Assembly (NCBI RefSeq): GCF_002934665.1
Contig: NZ_NIRS01000010.1
Coordinates: 62,001 to 126,000, forward strand
DNA length: 64,000 nucleotides
Direction: 5' to 3'
Source of the DNA: Pseudomonas laurylsulfatiphila
GTDB lineage: Bacteria > Pseudomonadota > Gammaproteobacteria > Pseudomonadales > Pseudomonadaceae
The notes under the pieces are model-generated. The model was not told the origin of the DNA and ran no database searches. It worked only from the letters and a program-made list of their open reading frames with translations. Of this stretch, positions 18,996 to 28,488 are shown piece by piece. Made by a program: the position numbers and the translations under genes. Position 1 is the first letter of the stretch. The number at the start of each line of letters is the position of its first letter.

Positions 18996-19820
18996 TCACT
19001 TACGTCGACTGAAACGCTTGAGCAAAACGTCCTTACGGTGCATATCGAGGTACTCTTCGATTAAAGACTTGAATTCCGCATAACGGGCAGGATTGAACGT
19101 CATGAATGACTTTCCATGAAAGATCTCCAGGGAAGAAGTTTTCCAGTCGACAAACAGTACACCGCCATCCCTGCCCTTACCCTGATGATCAATCGCCACA
19201 GCCGCAACCAGGAGAATACCATTCGCCATTTGCTCGCACGGAATGGTGGTCAAGCGCACGCCTTCGGTATTCTTCGACTCAACATTCAACAAGTTGAGCG
19301 CTTCCTTCTCTTTCTTTAATGCACCCAATGTGGAGCTGGTTATCGCATTGAGCACGGAGGCGCCTGGAATTGCAGCTTTTGCGGCCTCGACGGCGGCCTG
19401 AACAATATCAACCACTATGTTATCCATGGTTACTTGCAGCGAACTGGCACTGTATTTTGAATAGCCGTTATCGGGCACGAAACACCCAAGCTCATGCATA
19501 CAGTTGATAAAAGCGTGGTACCAGGCCTTGGGATCTTTATTACCCGGCACCTCGTAATTTGCCTCCATCTTCGACATGGCGATCAGATTTTCCATGACCG
19601 CCATATTTTCGAGGGTAATCTTGTCGCCGAAAGCAATGAGACTATTACCCAGGACCAGCGCGTCGAGCTCCTTGGTAGGACTCGAAACAACCGTTGATGC
19701 CAATGAACTTGTGCGCAGCATTTCGGCCGTGACACGTTTACGCTTGTTTATGCAGGACCTTACAAAATCAGAACTTTTCGAAACATCTACCGAACCGTCA
19801 AAAATATCCACAAATAACAC
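18996..19820 (-). CDS. Hypothetical protein, orphan A
   Basis: Unrecognised protein of 274 aa. No signal peptide or clear membrane helix is seen; there is a helical stretch rich in Ala (~135-165). Base composition is visibly more AT-rich than its neighbours, suggesting horizontal acquisition. Its C-terminal ~165 residues align by eye with the gene at 24656-25303. Shared landmarks are a W.....N...LG segment, a GG/NG-VLF/FLF-W block before an aromatic/Ile segment, and an end with RY...K.LIE..L......KRF. This suggests the two are divergent paralogs on either side of cobGHIJ. No function is proposed. Confidence 0.7.
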   Translation of the reverse strand: MLFVDIFDGSVDVSKSSDFVRSCINKRKRVTAEMLRTSSLASTVVSSPTKELDALVLGNSLIAFGDKITLENMAVMENLIAMSKMEANYEVPGNKDPKAWYHAFINCMHELGCFVPDNGYSKYSASSLQVTMDNIVVDIVQAAVEAAKAAIPGASVLNAITSSTLGALKKEKEALNLLNVESKNTEGVRLTTIPCEQMANGILLVAAVAIDHQGKGRDGGVLFVDWKTSSLEIFHGKSFMTFNPARYAEFKSLIEEYLDMHRKDVLLKRFSRRK

Positions 19821-19933
19821 TCCTTTTATTTATAACAAGCGTTCCATCCAGGAACACCTCTAAACTAACGCGAAGCAACCCAACCATCAAACATAACAAA
19901 ATACAACATATGTATTTGCACGCCACCGCCCAT

Positions 19934-19975
19934 AAAAAAACCGGATCATTATCAATCAATAACGACCCGGCTTTT
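19934..19975 (-). terminator. Rho-independent terminator after cobJ
   Basis: Read on the minus strand: AAAGCCGG ... CCGGTTTTTTT, starting 12 bp after the cobJ stop. It ends the cobGHIJ transcript. Confidence 0.75.
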
Positions 19976-19986
19976 AGAAACAGCAA

Positions 19987-21696
19987 CTATTGGATGGGCG
20001 TAAGCTTGTCGCCATAGCTACGCGGTGTATACACCCAAAGCTGCCCGTCCGGGCGAGGGAATACACGTGTTGTCGAAGACCCGATAAGCACCATCGTGCG
20101 CATATCCACTTGATCGACACTCAGTTGACCCAGTGTTGTAACCCGCAAGGTCTGACCCGGGCGGCCAATATCGCGCCCCAGCACGACCGGAGTCGCCGGC
20201 TCACGGTGCTGGCCGACAATCTCCAGCGCCCGGCCCAATTGCCACGGCCGCGAACGCGAAATCGGATTGTAGAAAGCCAGTGCCAGGTCGGCCTGAGCGG
20301 CCAGATCCAGGCGCTTCTCGATGATCTCCCACGGTTTGAGGTTGTCGGACAGTGACAACACACAGAAGTCATGACCCAAAGGCGCACCGGCCTGGGCAGC
20401 CGTTGCCAACGAAGCAGAGACACCCGGCAAGATCTCGAGATCGACGCCGTGCCATGCGCCATCGCTGGACTCGTGAAGCGCCTCCAGCACAGCGGCTGCC
20501 ATGGCGAAAACACCTGGGTCGCCGGACGAAACCACCACCACCGACCGCCCTTGAGCCGCCAGTTCGAAGGCGTGTCGGGCACGCTGCATTTCTTCACGGT
20601 TATCGGTGCAGTGCAGGACCTGGTCTGCCCGGAACGGGCCGGCCATGCGCACGTAGGTTTCGTAGCCGAGCACATCGTTGGCGCGAGCCAGTTCCGCTTT
20701 CACCGCCGGCACCATCAACTCCGCAGCTCCCGGCCCAAGACCGATCACCGCCAGGCGTCCGCGAGGGCGGCCTATCTGCATGGGGTCCAGCGGCTGTTCG
20801 GCGACAGCAATGGCAATAGCGTCATCACCGACAATGGAGACAGCTTGCCCGATGGCCTGCCGCACCAGTTCGCTGCCCACACCGGCGGCACTGACAAAAC
20901 GCAACGGCACACCCAATTCAAGCGCCACTTCACGCAAGGAGGAGCTGCTCATTTCGGTGTCGGCGGCCAACAGGCAAGCCACCGATTGCACGGCGATTCC
21001 CGCCTGATGCAATGCCTCGTGAAGGGCCCCTGACACAGGCGTCGATTCGCCTGCCACGGCAACCAGCACGTTGCGCGGATAGATCAGCAATTCGTTGGCG
21101 GCCGGCTCGCGCCGGGCATGACCGACGTGAACGGTCAGCCGCGCCTGTTCATTCTCGGGCAGTTGCGCGTCTGCCAACCAAGGCGCCGAACCTTCGATGC
21201 GCACCGTTTCCCCGGCCAGCAAATCGGAAACGAAGCGCTTGCCCAACGTTAGGTCGCCCAAGGCATACCCTTGGGGAGGATTCAGCAGGCAGGTACCGAA
21301 ACGCAGTTCACCACTGGTGGTGATGGCCGGCGCCACATCCAGGTGCGCCGCCACTTCGCGGGCGATGACGTTGACCCCACCCAGACCGCCGAGCAGCGGC
21401 ACCACGGCACTGCCATCTTCGGCAACGGCCAGCACTGGCGGCTCTGCACCTTTCTCCAGCAACAACGGCGCCAGCGTGCGGATCACGATCCCGGCGGCGC
21501 ACAGGGCAATCACCGGTGTGCCCTGTTGATAGAGCTCGCGCAGAGTCGCACCGAATTCGTGATAGACCCGATCCGCGCCTTCAACCCGTTCAGCCAGGCC
21601 GTGAATCAGCGCATCGGGATAAAGTTGTTGAATCCTGCGCGCGGTCGCGAGGCTGCCATTGCCGAGAATGACAATCGCCGGAACTGGACGGGTCAT
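19987..21696 (-). CDS. cobJ: CbiG-CobJ fusion: precorrin-3B C17-methyltransferase
   Basis: Two-part cobalamin enzyme of 569 aa. The N-terminal half (~1-310) resembles CbiG/CobE, with VIALCAAGIVIRTLAPLL, LLGGLGGVNVIAREVA and a C-terminal CobE-like segment. The C-terminal half (~325-569) is an SAM-dependent tetrapyrrole methylase beginning RLAVIGLGPG, with VVVVSSGDPGVFAMA and LALAFYNPISRSRPWQLG. It contracts and methylates the ring at C17. ATG21696 overlaps the cobI stop (TGATG) and has AGGTGG eight bases upstream; an in-frame GTG at 21708 is a weaker alternative. Last gene of cobG-H-I-J. Confidence 0.92.
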   Translation of the reverse strand: MTRPVPAIVILGNGSLATARRIQQLYPDALIHGLAERVEGADRVYHEFGATLRELYQQGTPVIALCAAGIVIRTLAPLLLEKGAEPPVLAVAEDGSAVVPLLGGLGGVNVIAREVAAHLDVAPAITTSGELRFGTCLLNPPQGYALGDLTLGKRFVSDLLAGETVRIEGSAPWLADAQLPENEQARLTVHVGHARREPAANELLIYPRNVLVAVAGESTPVSGALHEALHQAGIAVQSVACLLAADTEMSSSSLREVALELGVPLRFVSAAGVGSELVRQAIGQAVSIVGDDAIAIAVAEQPLDPMQIGRPRGRLAVIGLGPGAAELMVPAVKAELARANDVLGYETYVRMAGPFRADQVLHCTDNREEMQRARHAFELAAQGRSVVVVSSGDPGVFAMAAAVLEALHESSDGAWHGVDLEILPGVSASLATAAQAGAPLGHDFCVLSLSDNLKPWEIIEKRLDLAAQADLALAFYNPISRSRPWQLGRALEIVGQHREPATPVVLGRDIGRPGQTLRVTTLGQLSVDQVDMRTMVLIGSSTTRVFPRPDGQLWVYTPRSYGDKLTPIQ

Positions 21697-22430
21697 CAGC
21701 CTTGCCACCTTTCACCGGGAACAATGATCAACGAGAAGTACGGCGAAGACATCGGCTCGACCTGATCCAGCGGCACGATCTTCTGATTGGCCATGGTTGC
21801 GCGTTCGACGTACAGCGCACGCTCAGCCAGGCCGAGTTCTTCCAGCACCTGGCGAACCTTGGGAAAGTTGCGTCCCAGTTTCATGATCACCGCCGCATCG
21901 GCATCGGCCAGGCGACGCTTGAGTTCGTCGTGCGGCAGCACACCGGACAACACCGACAGACTCTGATTGCGATACACCAGTGGCGCACCGAGCACCGAGG
22001 CTCCGCCGAGCATCGAGCACACGCCAGGCACGACTTCAGCCTGATAACGCTGGGCGAGCCGGTCGTGCAGGTACATGTAGGAGCCATAGAAGAACGGGTC
22101 GCCCTCGCAGATCACCGCTACGTCGCGGCCTGCGTCGAGATGCGCGGCCAGTTCTGCGGCAGCGTCATCGTAGAAGTCGCTGATCACTTGCTCGTAGGAC
22201 AACGGCGCCGGCAAGGCTTCGGTGGTCACCGGGTACACCAGTGGCAACAAATTCTGTGCGTCTTGCAGGTGTGCTTCGATGATACCGAAGGCGTTGCCCT
22301 TCTTGCCCTTGGCGACGAAGTACGCCACTACAGGCGACTCGCGCAGCAACCGCAGCGCCTTGACGGTAATCAGTTCCGGATCACCGGGACCGACACCGAG
22401 GCCGATCAAACGTCCAGGTTGCTGCATCAT
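21696..22430 (-). CDS. cobI: Precorrin-2 C20-methyltransferase
   Basis: SAM-dependent methylase of 244 aa in corrin ring synthesis. It has the family N-terminus GRLIGLGVGPGDPELITVKA, VAVICEGDPFFYGSYMYLHD and VVPGVCSMLGGA. The ATG at 22430 overlaps the cobH stop (ATGA); a second in-frame ATG follows at 22427. Translationally coupled within cobGHIJ. Confidence 0.95.
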   Translation of the reverse strand: MMQQPGRLIGLGVGPGDPELITVKALRLLRESPVVAYFVAKGKKGNAFGIIEAHLQDAQNLLPLVYPVTTEALPAPLSYEQVISDFYDDAAAELAAHLDAGRDVAVICEGDPFFYGSYMYLHDRLAQRYQAEVVPGVCSMLGGASVLGAPLVYRNQSLSVLSGVLPHDELKRRLADADAAVIMKLGRNFPKVRQVLEELGLAERALYVERATMANQKIVPLDQVEPMSSPYFSLIIVPGERWQG

Positions 22431-23053
22431 TCGATCTCCGTGGCGAGGGCATTGACGGCGGCGGCAGCCATGGCGCTACCGCCCAGGCGACCTTGCATGA
22501 TGACAAACGGCACGCCACGGCTGTCAGCCGCCAGCGCTGCCTTGGATTCGGCGGCGCCGACGAAACCCACAGGGAAGCCGAGGATCAGCGCCGGTTTCGG
22601 CGCACCGGCGTCGAGCATTTCCAGCAAATAGAACAGCGCCGTCGGGGCATTGCCGATGACCACCACGCTACCTTCCAGATGGGGACGCCACAGCTCCAGC
22701 GCAGCGGCTGAGCGGGTGTTGCCCAACTCACGGGCCAGTTCCGGAACGCTTTCGTCGCGCAAGGTGCAGATCACCGGATTGTTCGCCGGCAACCGCGCGC
22801 GGGTCACGCCTTCGGAGACCATTCGCGCATCGCACAAAATCGGCGCGCCGGCCGCCAGCGCATCACGCCCGGCCTTGCCCGCTCCTTCGGAAAACTGCAA
22901 ACCGTCGATAGCCTCGACCATGCCGCAGGCGTGAATCACACGGACTGCGAGTTTCTCCAGATCGGCCGGAATTCGGTCGAGGTTGGCCTCGGCGCGAATG
23001 ATCGCGAAGGAGTTGCGATAGATCTCCTGACCGTCGCGGATGTAATCAAGCAT
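22427..23053 (-). CDS. cobH: Precorrin-8X methylmutase
   Basis: Enzyme of 208 aa that moves a methyl group from C11 to C12 to give hydrogenobyrinate. It has MLDYIRDGQEIYRNSFAIIR, VRVIHACGMVE (active-site His), ILCDARMVSEGV, GNAPTALFYLLEML and the LGFPVGFVGAAESK segment. The longer frame to 23149 runs into cobG. ATG23053 gives an 8-bp overlap with the cobG end. Confidence 0.95.
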   Translation of the reverse strand: MLDYIRDGQEIYRNSFAIIRAEANLDRIPADLEKLAVRVIHACGMVEAIDGLQFSEGAGKAGRDALAAGAPILCDARMVSEGVTRARLPANNPVICTLRDESVPELARELGNTRSAAALELWRPHLEGSVVVIGNAPTALFYLLEMLDAGAPKPALILGFPVGFVGAAESKAALAADSRGVPFVIMQGRLGGSAMAAAAVNALATEIE

Positions 23054-24368
23054 CAAGGGGGCTCCGTGAGCGGGCGTCGAGCAAGGCCGCGACCGCTTCA
23101 ATAGTAAGGTTGCGTGCGTGCAGAGCGCCGAAACCCGGCTGCGCTGCATCGCGAAAATATAGATCGTAGTGACCGGGGGCGACGGCCAGCAATGTGACGG
23201 GCGCGATATGCGCGGCGGCGCAGGAACGTGGGCAGCCGCTCAGGTGTATGTTCAGCGCCGGTCCGTGGCGGCGCAGCAGCGCGGCCAATTGCAGGGCATC
23301 GCCCTTGGTCTCGGCCAGGCCTTTGGCGCAACCGATTGAGCCGGTGCAGGCGATCAGCCGGGACATTGGCTGATCGGCTTCGCACTGCAGACCCAGACAC
23401 TGCAGTCGCCGAATGACCTCAGCGGCATTTTCCGCGCGGACATTGGGCACCAGCAGACTTTGCCAGGGTGTGAAACGCAGACTCGAATCACCGAGCTCGC
23501 AGGCCACTTGCGCCACGCCCCGCAGCATCGTCGGATCGAGCCGTCCCAGTGGCGGGACAGCCCCCACATAGACAACGCCGGAGTCGGCCTGGGGATGGGC
23601 GCCGATGTGCAAATCGCTGCCAGCCGAAACCCGCTGCCAATCGACAACCGCTTGCATCGACACACGCTCAGCCAGCCGAAGCAGGACGTGTTCGATCGAG
23701 TACTCGGCCAGCAAATGACGCATCCGCGTCTGCTCGGCGCGCGCCCATTCAAGGAACAACTCAAGCACCGCGACCGCCAGGGCATGGCCATCGTCGAGCG
23801 CGACCGAACCCGCCGGTGTGTCCGTCGGGCATCCGGCCAACCCAAACGCCAGCCGTCGCTCACCGTTTCGCTCGAAAGCGGCGAGCCACAGGTCGTGGGG
23901 ATGCTCAAGCATCGCCAGAGCCTCACCGCCATCGAGTTGCACGGCGAACTTGGCGCTGAGATCGTGAAAGCGTTCGTGCTGTTGCACCGTGGCCAAAATC
24001 CGTTCGGCCAGCGCACGGGTATCGAACAGCATCTGCCGATCGAACCCGGCGGCGGGGCTGAGCATCAGATTGCGAACATCGTCACCCGCCGCATGGCTCG
24101 GGCCCAATCCTGCGGCAAGCAGGCAGTCGATCAAGGCGGCCTGTTCGTTGCCGATGCCACGAATCTGCAAGTTGCCGCGGTTGGTCGCCTCGATCACGCC
24201 ACCGGCATATCGCTCGGCTGCATCGGCCACCGCGAAGGCCTGCTGTGCGCGGATGGAACCACTGCTGAGTTTGATTCGGCAAATGCCGCCGTCCAACGCC
24301 TGGACGATACGCAGCAATCCGGGACAGGCCGAAGGGCGTAAAGGGTTGGATTTCTGACGAGAATTCAC
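23046..24368 (-). CDS. cobG: Precorrin-3B synthase (oxygen-dependent)
   Basis: Iron-sulfur/siroheme-type monooxygenase of 440 aa; uses O2 to make precorrin-3B in the aerobic pathway. It is a nitrite/sulfite-reductase-like protein with two ferredoxin-like repeats. The cluster ligands are seen as CTGSIGCAKG and HLSGCPRSCA, and the N-terminal half has GVIEATNRGNLQIRGI. The start is a GTG (24368) without a clear Shine-Dalgarno sequence, so a few residues either way are uncertain. First gene of the minus-strand cob operon. Confidence 0.92.
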   Translation of the reverse strand: MNSRQKSNPLRPSACPGLLRIVQALDGGICRIKLSSGSIRAQQAFAVADAAERYAGGVIEATNRGNLQIRGIGNEQAALIDCLLAAGLGPSHAAGDDVRNLMLSPAAGFDRQMLFDTRALAERILATVQQHERFHDLSAKFAVQLDGGEALAMLEHPHDLWLAAFERNGERRLAFGLAGCPTDTPAGSVALDDGHALAVAVLELFLEWARAEQTRMRHLLAEYSIEHVLLRLAERVSMQAVVDWQRVSAGSDLHIGAHPQADSGVVYVGAVPPLGRLDPTMLRGVAQVACELGDSSLRFTPWQSLLVPNVRAENAAEVIRRLQCLGLQCEADQPMSRLIACTGSIGCAKGLAETKGDALQLAALLRRHGPALNIHLSGCPRSCAAAHIAPVTLLAVAPGHYDLYFRDAAQPGFGALHARNLTIEAVAALLDARSRSPLDA

Positions 24369-24655
24369 TGGATGACCGGTACGAGGCGAAGGGCAGCATT
24401 ATGCCTGCTTTGTCAGGCGGGATGAAAAGTCCAGGCAGATGGACGACGAAAAGCGCCCGGCTCCGGCGTCAGAATATTTATTCTGGCGCACGAGTCGTAC
24501 TGGCTCATGTCAGGCATAAACGCCGCAAAAAATACTGACAACAAAAATCAACTTCACAACCCGCTCTTATTTCAACCCTATATCGACTCCTGTACTTTTA
24601 ATTCGCAAACAAAAATAGCAAAACATATCAAACAGCTAACTATCAGGAGCAACCA

Positions 24656-25303
24656 ATGAGCAAAAATAGCCTGTCTGGAGCATTGACCGGACACAGCCTT
24701 ACTTCATGCATAGACGAACTTTCACTGCAAGATCACAAAGACCTTACCGATTGCACGCAAATAGCCACAAAATCCGCTGACATGCTTTGTAGTCGCTTCA
24801 CTGATTCGTCAAAGTGGCTGCATGAATATGTAAATACGCTGGATTTCCTGGGTTGGTCTGTCTTTGAAAACGCGATTTTCACCCGCACCCGTAGTGTCAT
24901 TTCACAAAGCGTTGCGCACTTTCTGGTGCAAAGCGCTGAAGGCATGCGGGACTCCCGACAAGGCAATGCCATGATAGACACGCTCGACGCGCTGAAGCCC
25001 GACAAATCGGCGCTGTTTTCACTGGATAAAGAGAGTCTTATGGGAGAAGGTTTTCAGGTAATACCTGCACGCTACGATTCAAAGGGTTTCCTTGAAATAG
25101 CCGTCTTTAATCTTGAATTGGAAGTCACTACAAGAAAAAATGGTTTTTTGTTCTGGAACTGGGAAGATCAGGATGCACAAATCACCCAGCGTCGGGCCAG
25201 TCTTAAACTGGACAGATACAAACTCGAAAGTATAAAACCGCTGATTGAAAAAAAGCTTCGCGAGATCACCATGAAGAGATTCGAACTGCGCAAACCATCA
25301 TAG
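24656..25303 (+). CDS. Hypothetical protein, orphan B
   Basis: Unrecognised protein of 215 aa with AGGAG six bases before the ATG, so probably translated. It has no signal peptide or membrane helix, is AT-richer than its surroundings and sits alone between the divergent cob operons. The region 50-210 aligns by eye with the C-terminal part of the gene at 18996-19820. Examples are WLHEYVNTLDFLGW against WYHAFINCMHELGC, NGFLFWNW against GGVLFVDW, and LESIKPLIEKKL...KRF against FKSLIEEYL...KRF. Function unknown. Confidence 0.75.
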   Translation: MSKNSLSGALTGHSLTSCIDELSLQDHKDLTDCTQIATKSADMLCSRFTDSSKWLHEYVNTLDFLGWSVFENAIFTRTRSVISQSVAHFLVQSAEGMRDSRQGNAMIDTLDALKPDKSALFSLDKESLMGEGFQVIPARYDSKGFLEIAVFNLELEVTTRKNGFLFWNWEDQDAQITQRRASLKLDRYKLESIKPLIEKKLREITMKRFELRKPS

Positions 25304-25461
25304 GATTGAATATCCTGACACTTGAACGGTGTCATCACGGTCAAAAGCACGCCTTCACCCGATGACAACAGGCGAATGCCGCGCCGCGGTATGATGCGCA
25401 ACCGCCAGCCCGGCACGGACCGGCTCCGTGATTTGGCTTCGATTGATAGATGAGGAACAGC

Positions 25462-26673
25462 ATGACCCCCTGGCTGACAGTAGTAGGCATCGGAGAGGAA
25501 GGCTTCAAGGGGCTTGGAAAAAATGCCCGACATGCTCTGCTGAAGGCTTCGCGGATCATTGGCGGTCAACGACAACTGGATCTGCTGCCAGCCTGCATCC
25601 GTGGCGAACGGCAATTGTGGCCAAGCCCCTTTTCCCTTGATCCGCTCCTGGCCAGACGTGGCGAGCCCGTCTGCGTCCTGGCCAGCGGCGATCCAATGTT
25701 CTATGGCGTCGGCGCCAGCCTTGCCCGACAACTCCCTGCCAGCGACATGCTGACGCTTCCCGCGCCCTCCTCCTGCTCACTGGCCGCTGCGCGAATGGGT
25801 TGGCCCTTGCAGGACGTGGTCACCCTTTCGGTGGTGGCCCGGCCGGTCGCCGCACTCAACGCCCAGCTGTCCAGCGGCATGCGCTTGCTGGTATTGAGCA
25901 ACGACGGCCGCAGCCCCGCTGCCATCGCTGCACTGTTACGCGAACGAGGCTTCGGTCCCAGTCGTCTCACCGTGCTGGAACACCTGGGCGGCGAAGCCGA
26001 GCGGCGTATCGACGGTGTCGCCAGCGACTGGAACGATTCGCCGATCGCCGACCTGAACCTGGTCGCCATCGAATGTATCGCTGAACCGAATACACCTCGC
26101 CTGTCTCGACTGGCCGGACTGCCGGACTCCGCCTTCAAGCACGACGGCCAATTGACCAAACGCGATGTGCGCGCCATCACCCTCGCGCGTCTGGCCCCGA
26201 TCCCCGGCGAACTGTTGTGGGATGTCGGTGCTGGCAGTGGTTCGATCGGCATCGAATGGATGCGCACCCACCCCGGCTGCCGCGCACTGGCCATCGAGGC
26301 GGATGACGGCCGCCAGGCGTTGATCGAACACAACCGCGATGTCCTTGGCGTTCCCGGCCTGCAGCTGGTTCGCGGCAGTGCTCCACAGGCCTTGGCCGGC
26401 CTGGAGCGACCGGACGCGATTTTCATCGGCGGCGGTGTCACCCGTGAAGGCGTGCTGGATACGTGCTGGGCCGAACTCAAGCCCGGTGGCCGGCTGATTG
26501 CCAATGCGGTCACCCTGCAAAGTGAAATGACCCTGATGGCCTGGCGCGAGCAACACGGCGGAGAGCTGACGCGGATTCATATCGCGCAGGCTCAACCGCT
26601 GGGCGACTTCGACACCTGGCGCCAGGCCCTGCCGATTACCTTGCTGGACGTGACGAAGCCTTTCGATGCGTGA
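25462..26673 (+). CDS. cobL: Precorrin-6Y C5,15-methyltransferase (decarboxylating)
   Basis: Fusion of 403 aa. The N-terminal CbiE methylase (~1-205) starts TPWLTVVGIGEEGFKGLG and has VLASGDPMFYGVGAS. The C-terminal CbiT domain (~215-403) has a Rossmann SAM site in LLWDVGAGSGSIGIEW and the DAIFIGGG segment. It methylates C5 and C15 and removes the acetate side-chain carboxylate. ATG25462 has GAGGA upstream and matches the family start; a start at 25450 would add four residues. Overlaps cbiD by 8 bp. Confidence 0.95.
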   Translation: MTPWLTVVGIGEEGFKGLGKNARHALLKASRIIGGQRQLDLLPACIRGERQLWPSPFSLDPLLARRGEPVCVLASGDPMFYGVGASLARQLPASDMLTLPAPSSCSLAAARMGWPLQDVVTLSVVARPVAALNAQLSSGMRLLVLSNDGRSPAAIAALLRERGFGPSRLTVLEHLGGEAERRIDGVASDWNDSPIADLNLVAIECIAEPNTPRLSRLAGLPDSAFKHDGQLTKRDVRAITLARLAPIPGELLWDVGAGSGSIGIEWMRTHPGCRALAIEADDGRQALIEHNRDVLGVPGLQLVRGSAPQALAGLERPDAIFIGGGVTREGVLDTCWAELKPGGRLIANAVTLQSEMTLMAWREQHGGELTRIHIAQAQPLGDFDTWRQALPITLLDVTKPFDA

Positions 26674-27763
26674 CGAAACCGCCGAACAACCCGCCCCGCT
26701 GCGCAGTGGCCTGACCACCGGCAGTTGCGCCACCGCTACCAGCCTCGCTGCCGCACGCTTGCTGTTGGCAGGTGTAACGGCCGATGCGGTGGACATCGTG
26801 CTGCCCAAAGGCAAGCACGTGCAGATGCGCCTGGAGTTCTGCCGCCTCACCGGGGGCGGTGCCGAAGCGGGAACCCTCAAGGACGCCGGCGATGATCCCG
26901 ACGTGACCCATGGTGCCCTGCTCTACTCGCAGGTGCGCCTGAGCGCCGAACCGGGGATTCGCTTCCATGCCGGCCGCGGCGTCGGCACCGTGACCCGGCC
27001 CGGGCTGGTGCTGGGTGTCGGCGAACCGGCTATCAATCCGGTGCCACGTAAAATGATCGGCGATCACCTGGCCCGGCTGGCCGACGAGCTCGGTTATGCC
27101 GGTGGATTCGACGTGACGGTCAATGTCGAGAATGGCGAGGCACTGGCACTGAAAACCATGAACCCGCGCCTGGGCATTCTTGGCGGACTGTCGATCCTCG
27201 GCACCAGCGGCATCGTCCGGCCATTTTCATGCGCGGCCTACATCGCCTCGATCCACCAGGGCATCGACGTGGCGAAAACCAACGGTTACCTGCACATCGC
27301 GGCCTGTACCGGCAACGCCAGCGAAGACACCATGCGCCAGGTCTACAACTTGCCGGAAATTGCTCTGATCGAAATGGGCGACTTCGTCGGTGCCGTACTC
27401 AAGCACCTGCGCAAGGTGCCCGTGGACAAGCTCAGCCTGTGCGGTGGTTTCGGCAAGATCAGCAAACTGGCGGCCGGGCATATGGATTTGCACAGTCGTC
27501 ATTCGAGCATCGACCTGCCGCAACTGGCGCAATGGGCCGCACAGGTCGGCGCCGATACGGCATTGCAGCAAAGCATCCGCGAGGCCAACACCAGCCAGCA
27601 GGCACTGGCCATGGCCGCCGCAGCCGGGGTCGCCCTGGGCGATGCAGTCTGCCAGCACGCCCTGGACTTTGCCCGCAGCGTGGTGCCGGCGCAGGTTCAG
27701 GTGGAAGTCTTTGCCATCGATCGCCAGGGCGGGATTGTCGGCCATGCAGGCGCTTTTCAATGA
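26666..27763 (+). CDS. cbiD: Cobalt-precorrin-5B C1-methyltransferase CbiD
   Basis: C1-methyltransferase of 365 aa for the corrin ring. It has the family N-terminus LRSGLTTGSCATATSLAAA, then VGTVTRPGL, INPVPRKMI, GGLSILGTSGIVRPFS, and CGGFGKISKLAAGHMDLHS near the C-terminus. It stands between cobL and cobK where a textbook aerobic pathway would have cobF. Its start overlaps the cobL end and its stop overlaps the cobK start (ATGA), so cobL-cbiD-cobK are translationally coupled. Confidence 0.95.
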   Translation: MRDETAEQPAPLRSGLTTGSCATATSLAAARLLLAGVTADAVDIVLPKGKHVQMRLEFCRLTGGGAEAGTLKDAGDDPDVTHGALLYSQVRLSAEPGIRFHAGRGVGTVTRPGLVLGVGEPAINPVPRKMIGDHLARLADELGYAGGFDVTVNVENGEALALKTMNPRLGILGGLSILGTSGIVRPFSCAAYIASIHQGIDVAKTNGYLHIAACTGNASEDTMRQVYNLPEIALIEMGDFVGAVLKHLRKVPVDKLSLCGGFGKISKLAAGHMDLHSRHSSIDLPQLAQWAAQVGADTALQQSIREANTSQQALAMAAAAGVALGDAVCQHALDFARSVVPAQVQVEVFAIDRQGGIVGHAGAFQ

Positions 27764-28488
27764 AACGCATCCTATTGCTCGGCGGTGTGACCGAAGCCCT
27801 GGCCATTGCCCGCACGCTGGGGCCGCAGCACATCTATAGCCTGGCCGGTATCGGTCGGGTGCCGACGGACCTGCAATGTCAGATCCGCGTCGGCGGTTAC
27901 GGCGGTGCCGAGGGTCTGGCGCAATTCATTCGCGATGAAGGTATCGAACTGCTGGTCGACGCCACTCACCCCTACGCCGCCCAAATCAGCCAGAACGCGG
28001 CGACCGCCGCGCACTTGAGCGGTATTCCCTGCTGGGCGCTACGGCGTCCGGCCTGGCAAGCCCGGGCAGGAGACGATTGGCGGGAAGTTGCCGATTGGGC
28101 CGAACTGATCGAAGCCCTGAAACCCTTCCGCCGACCGCTGTTCACCCTCGGTCGCGAGCCCCTGCAACACCTGGGTGAAATTCCTGCGGAGCAATTCTGG
28201 ACCCTGCGCGCGCTGGACGTCTATCCGGGCAACGAGCGCTGCGAAGTGATCGGCGCACGTGGGCCATTCCTGATCGACGATGAACGCGCGTTGTTCGAAC
28301 GTCGACAGATCGACGTATTGATCAGCAAGAACAGCGGCAGCACGGCGACCGAGCCGAAGCTGGAAGTGGCGCGTGAGCGTGGGGTGCCGGTGATTGTTTT
28401 GAAGCGGCCGGAGTTGCCGGAGGTTGATCGGGAGTTTGCGGCGGTGGCCGAGATACTGCAGGTAATGGCAGAGCAGCAATTGATCTGA
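27760..28488 (+). CDS. cobK: Precorrin-6A reductase
   Basis: NAD(P)H-dependent reductase of 242 aa in the cobalamin pathway. It has the N-terminal RILLLGGVTEALAIARTL, VDATHPYAAQISQNA, WALRRPAW and the C-terminal DVLISKNSGSTATEPKLEVA motif. The open frame extends back to 27229, but ATG27760 overlaps the cbiD stop and matches the family N-terminus. Confidence 0.95.
   Translation: MKRILLLGGVTEALAIARTLGPQHIYSLAGIGRVPTDLQCQIRVGGYGGAEGLAQFIRDEGIELLVDATHPYAAQISQNAATAAHLSGIPCWALRRPAWQARAGDDWREVADWAELIEALKPFRRPLFTLGREPLQHLGEIPAEQFWTLRALDVYPGNERCEVIGARGPFLIDDERALFERRQIDVLISKNSGSTATEPKLEVARERGVPVIVLKRPELPEVDREFAAVAEILQVMAEQQLI

Noticed and set aside
24369..24655. Possible cobalamin riboswitch between the divergent cob operons
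   Set aside because: No B12-box or conserved riboswitch core could be found on either strand here or before cobL and the copper genes. A covariance-model search would settle it.
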